Assembly (NCBI RefSeq): GCF_000955955.1
Contig: NZ_JYJG01000162.1
Span: 1 to 45,169 of the forward strand
Origin: Lentzea aerocolonigenes
GTDB taxonomy: Bacteria; Actinomycetota; Actinomycetes; Mycobacteriales; Pseudonocardiaceae
Direction: 5' to 3'
Length of the DNA: 45,169 nt
Positions 44,692 through 45,169 of the stretch are shown in pieces; the stretch's first letter is position 1, and each line of letters begins with the position of its first letter. The notes beneath the pieces were generated by a model that had not been told where the DNA came from, did no database searches, and was given only the letters and a program-made list of their open reading frames with translations. The position numbers and the translations under genes are program-made.

Positions 44692-45087
44692 ATGTTCAAC
44701 GAGACCCGGATCGGCACTGCCACCGTCGTCGAGTTCATCAGGCCGGACGGCACGGTCGAGCCGATGAACGTCGACCTCCAGTACCGCTCGGACGATCCGC
44801 ACGCGGTCACCATGCGGTTCCAGACGAGGGACCAGGAGTCGACCTGGGTGTGCGGGCGCGAGCTGCTGTCGGACGGGCTGCTGTCGCCCGCGGGCATCGG
44901 TGACGTGCGGCTGCGGCCGGACCACGGGGACGTGCTCGTGCTCGAGCTCTTCACCGAGGACTCGCACGCCGTGTTCCACCTGTCGGCGGACGAGCTGGGC
45001 CGGTTCCTGGACTCGACCTACGCCGTGGTGCCGGCCGGGCGTGAGGCCCTCGACTTCGAGCTGCTGCTCAAAGATCTGCTCGCCTGA
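44692..45087 (+). CDS. SsgA-family sporulation/cell-division protein
   Basis: 131 residues. SsgA-like proteins control septum-site selection and peptidoglycan remodelling during sporulation in actinomycetes and interact indirectly with FtsZ. The family pattern is visible: YRSDDPHAVTMRF, STWVCGRELLSDGLLSPAGIGDVRLRPD, VLELFTEDSHAVFHLSADELGRFLDSTYAVVPAG. The ribosome site GGAGGAGGAA at 44677-44686 fixes ATG 44692. It is downstream of the small peptide gene. Confidence 0.9.
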   Translation: MFNETRIGTATVVEFIRPDGTVEPMNVDLQYRSDDPHAVTMRFQTRDQESTWVCGRELLSDGLLSPAGIGDVRLRPDHGDVLVLELFTEDSHAVFHLSADELGRFLDSTYAVVPAGREALDFELLLKDLLA

Positions 45088-45125
45088 CGTTCCGGGACGT
45101 TCCGCGACGTTCCGGGACGTTCCGG
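45086..45125. repeat. Four tandem copies of a 10-bp unit
   Basis: GACGTTCCGG is repeated at 45086-45095, 45096-45105 (last base C), 45106-45115 and 45116-45125, beginning within the SsgA stop codon. Each unit boundary makes a near-palindrome around ACGT. Function is unknown; it may be a slippage repeat or a regulatory array. Confidence 0.7.
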
Positions 45126-45169
45126 GGCGCTCGCGGCGCTGTTCGGGGCGCTCGCGCTGGTTCTCGGCC
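45126..45169. other. Window end, possibly the start or end of another gene
   Basis: On the plus strand in the frame of 45088 the bases read as a hydrophobic string (ALAALFGALALVLG), as in a membrane protein, but no start codon is visible in that frame. The minus strand also stays open. The piece is too short to decide. Confidence 0.25.

Noticed and set aside
44478..45087. RiPP gene cluster around the small secreted peptide
   Set aside because: The leader looks like an ordinary Sec signal peptide and no modifying enzyme, protease or dedicated exporter is nearby; the next gene is an SsgA-family protein.
45086..45125. CRISPR-like array
   Set aside because: The unit is a 10-bp direct tandem repeat without spacers and there are no cas genes.

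Overview
The window is high-GC DNA from a filamentous actinomycete, most likely a member of the Pseudonocardiaceae (Lentzea/Saccharothrix-like). The reasons are the strong GC bias, many GTG starts, an SsgA-family sporulation protein, a split Lnt/Ppm1 lipoprotein-mannosylation pair, an LLM-class oxidoreductase of a type common in actinomycetes, and acyl-CoA genes with TetR-type operators. The genus is inferred, not proven. It appears to be draft assembly: the first 14 bases are a poly-A run, and an 18-base Tn5/Nextera mosaic-end sequence sits inside a gene at 21830-21847.

Layout. 41-3416 (minus): lnt, ppm1, a hairpin, then an aldo/keto reductase. 3424-5433 (plus): an AMP-forming acyl-CoA ligase and a TetR regulator. 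5337-8323: membrane proteins, a PspC protein, a hypothetical protein and a DUF4239 protein. 8580-15625 (plus): a secreted repeat protein, two paralogous EF-hand proteins flanking a GNAT and a short UvrA-like ATPase, and a membrane-anchored hypothetical. 15629-18346: a divergent amino-acid dehydrogenase and APC permease sharing an operator-rich gap. 18327-20990: a short second-type Rho diverging from an FGGY/ribulokinase-like kinase. 20953-26557 (minus): a DUF4360 secreted protein and a very large NACHT-HEAT protein broken by the adaptor-like sequence. 26609-31389 (minus): a translationally coupled acyl-CoA dehydrogenase (frameshifted), NDP-forming acyl-CoA synthetase and TPP enzyme. 31509-32558: a DUF6228-like protein, a GntR regulator and a small ORF. 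32654-37911 (minus): a beta-lysine degradation operon (kdd, amidohydrolase, kamD, kamE, kal). 37982-44412 (minus): LLM oxidoreductase, GH13 enzyme and a giant multi-domain STAND protein. 44478-45087 (plus): a tiny secreted two-cysteine peptide and an SsgA-family protein.

How genes work together. KamDE, Kdd and Kal form most of the 3,5-diaminohexanoate route from (beta-)lysine to crotonyl-CoA; lysine 2,3-aminomutase and the cleavage enzyme Kce are not in the window. The amino-acid dehydrogenase/permease pair and the acyl-CoA dehydrogenase operon share a near-identical TetR-type palindrome, suggesting one regulon for amino-acid and acyl-CoA catabolism.

Most notable. The protein encoded at 37982-41938 (1318 aa) reads as KAP P-loop NTPase with membrane segments, then a TIR-like domain, an NB-ARC NTPase and, at the C-terminus, an almost complete EF-Tu-like module whose GTP-binding motifs are all destroyed. 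I propose that it is an NLR-like sensor carrying an integrated EF-Tu decoy, able to detect phage or toxin factors that attack the translation elongation factor. The NACHT-HEAT protein is a second candidate immune NTPase in the same window.
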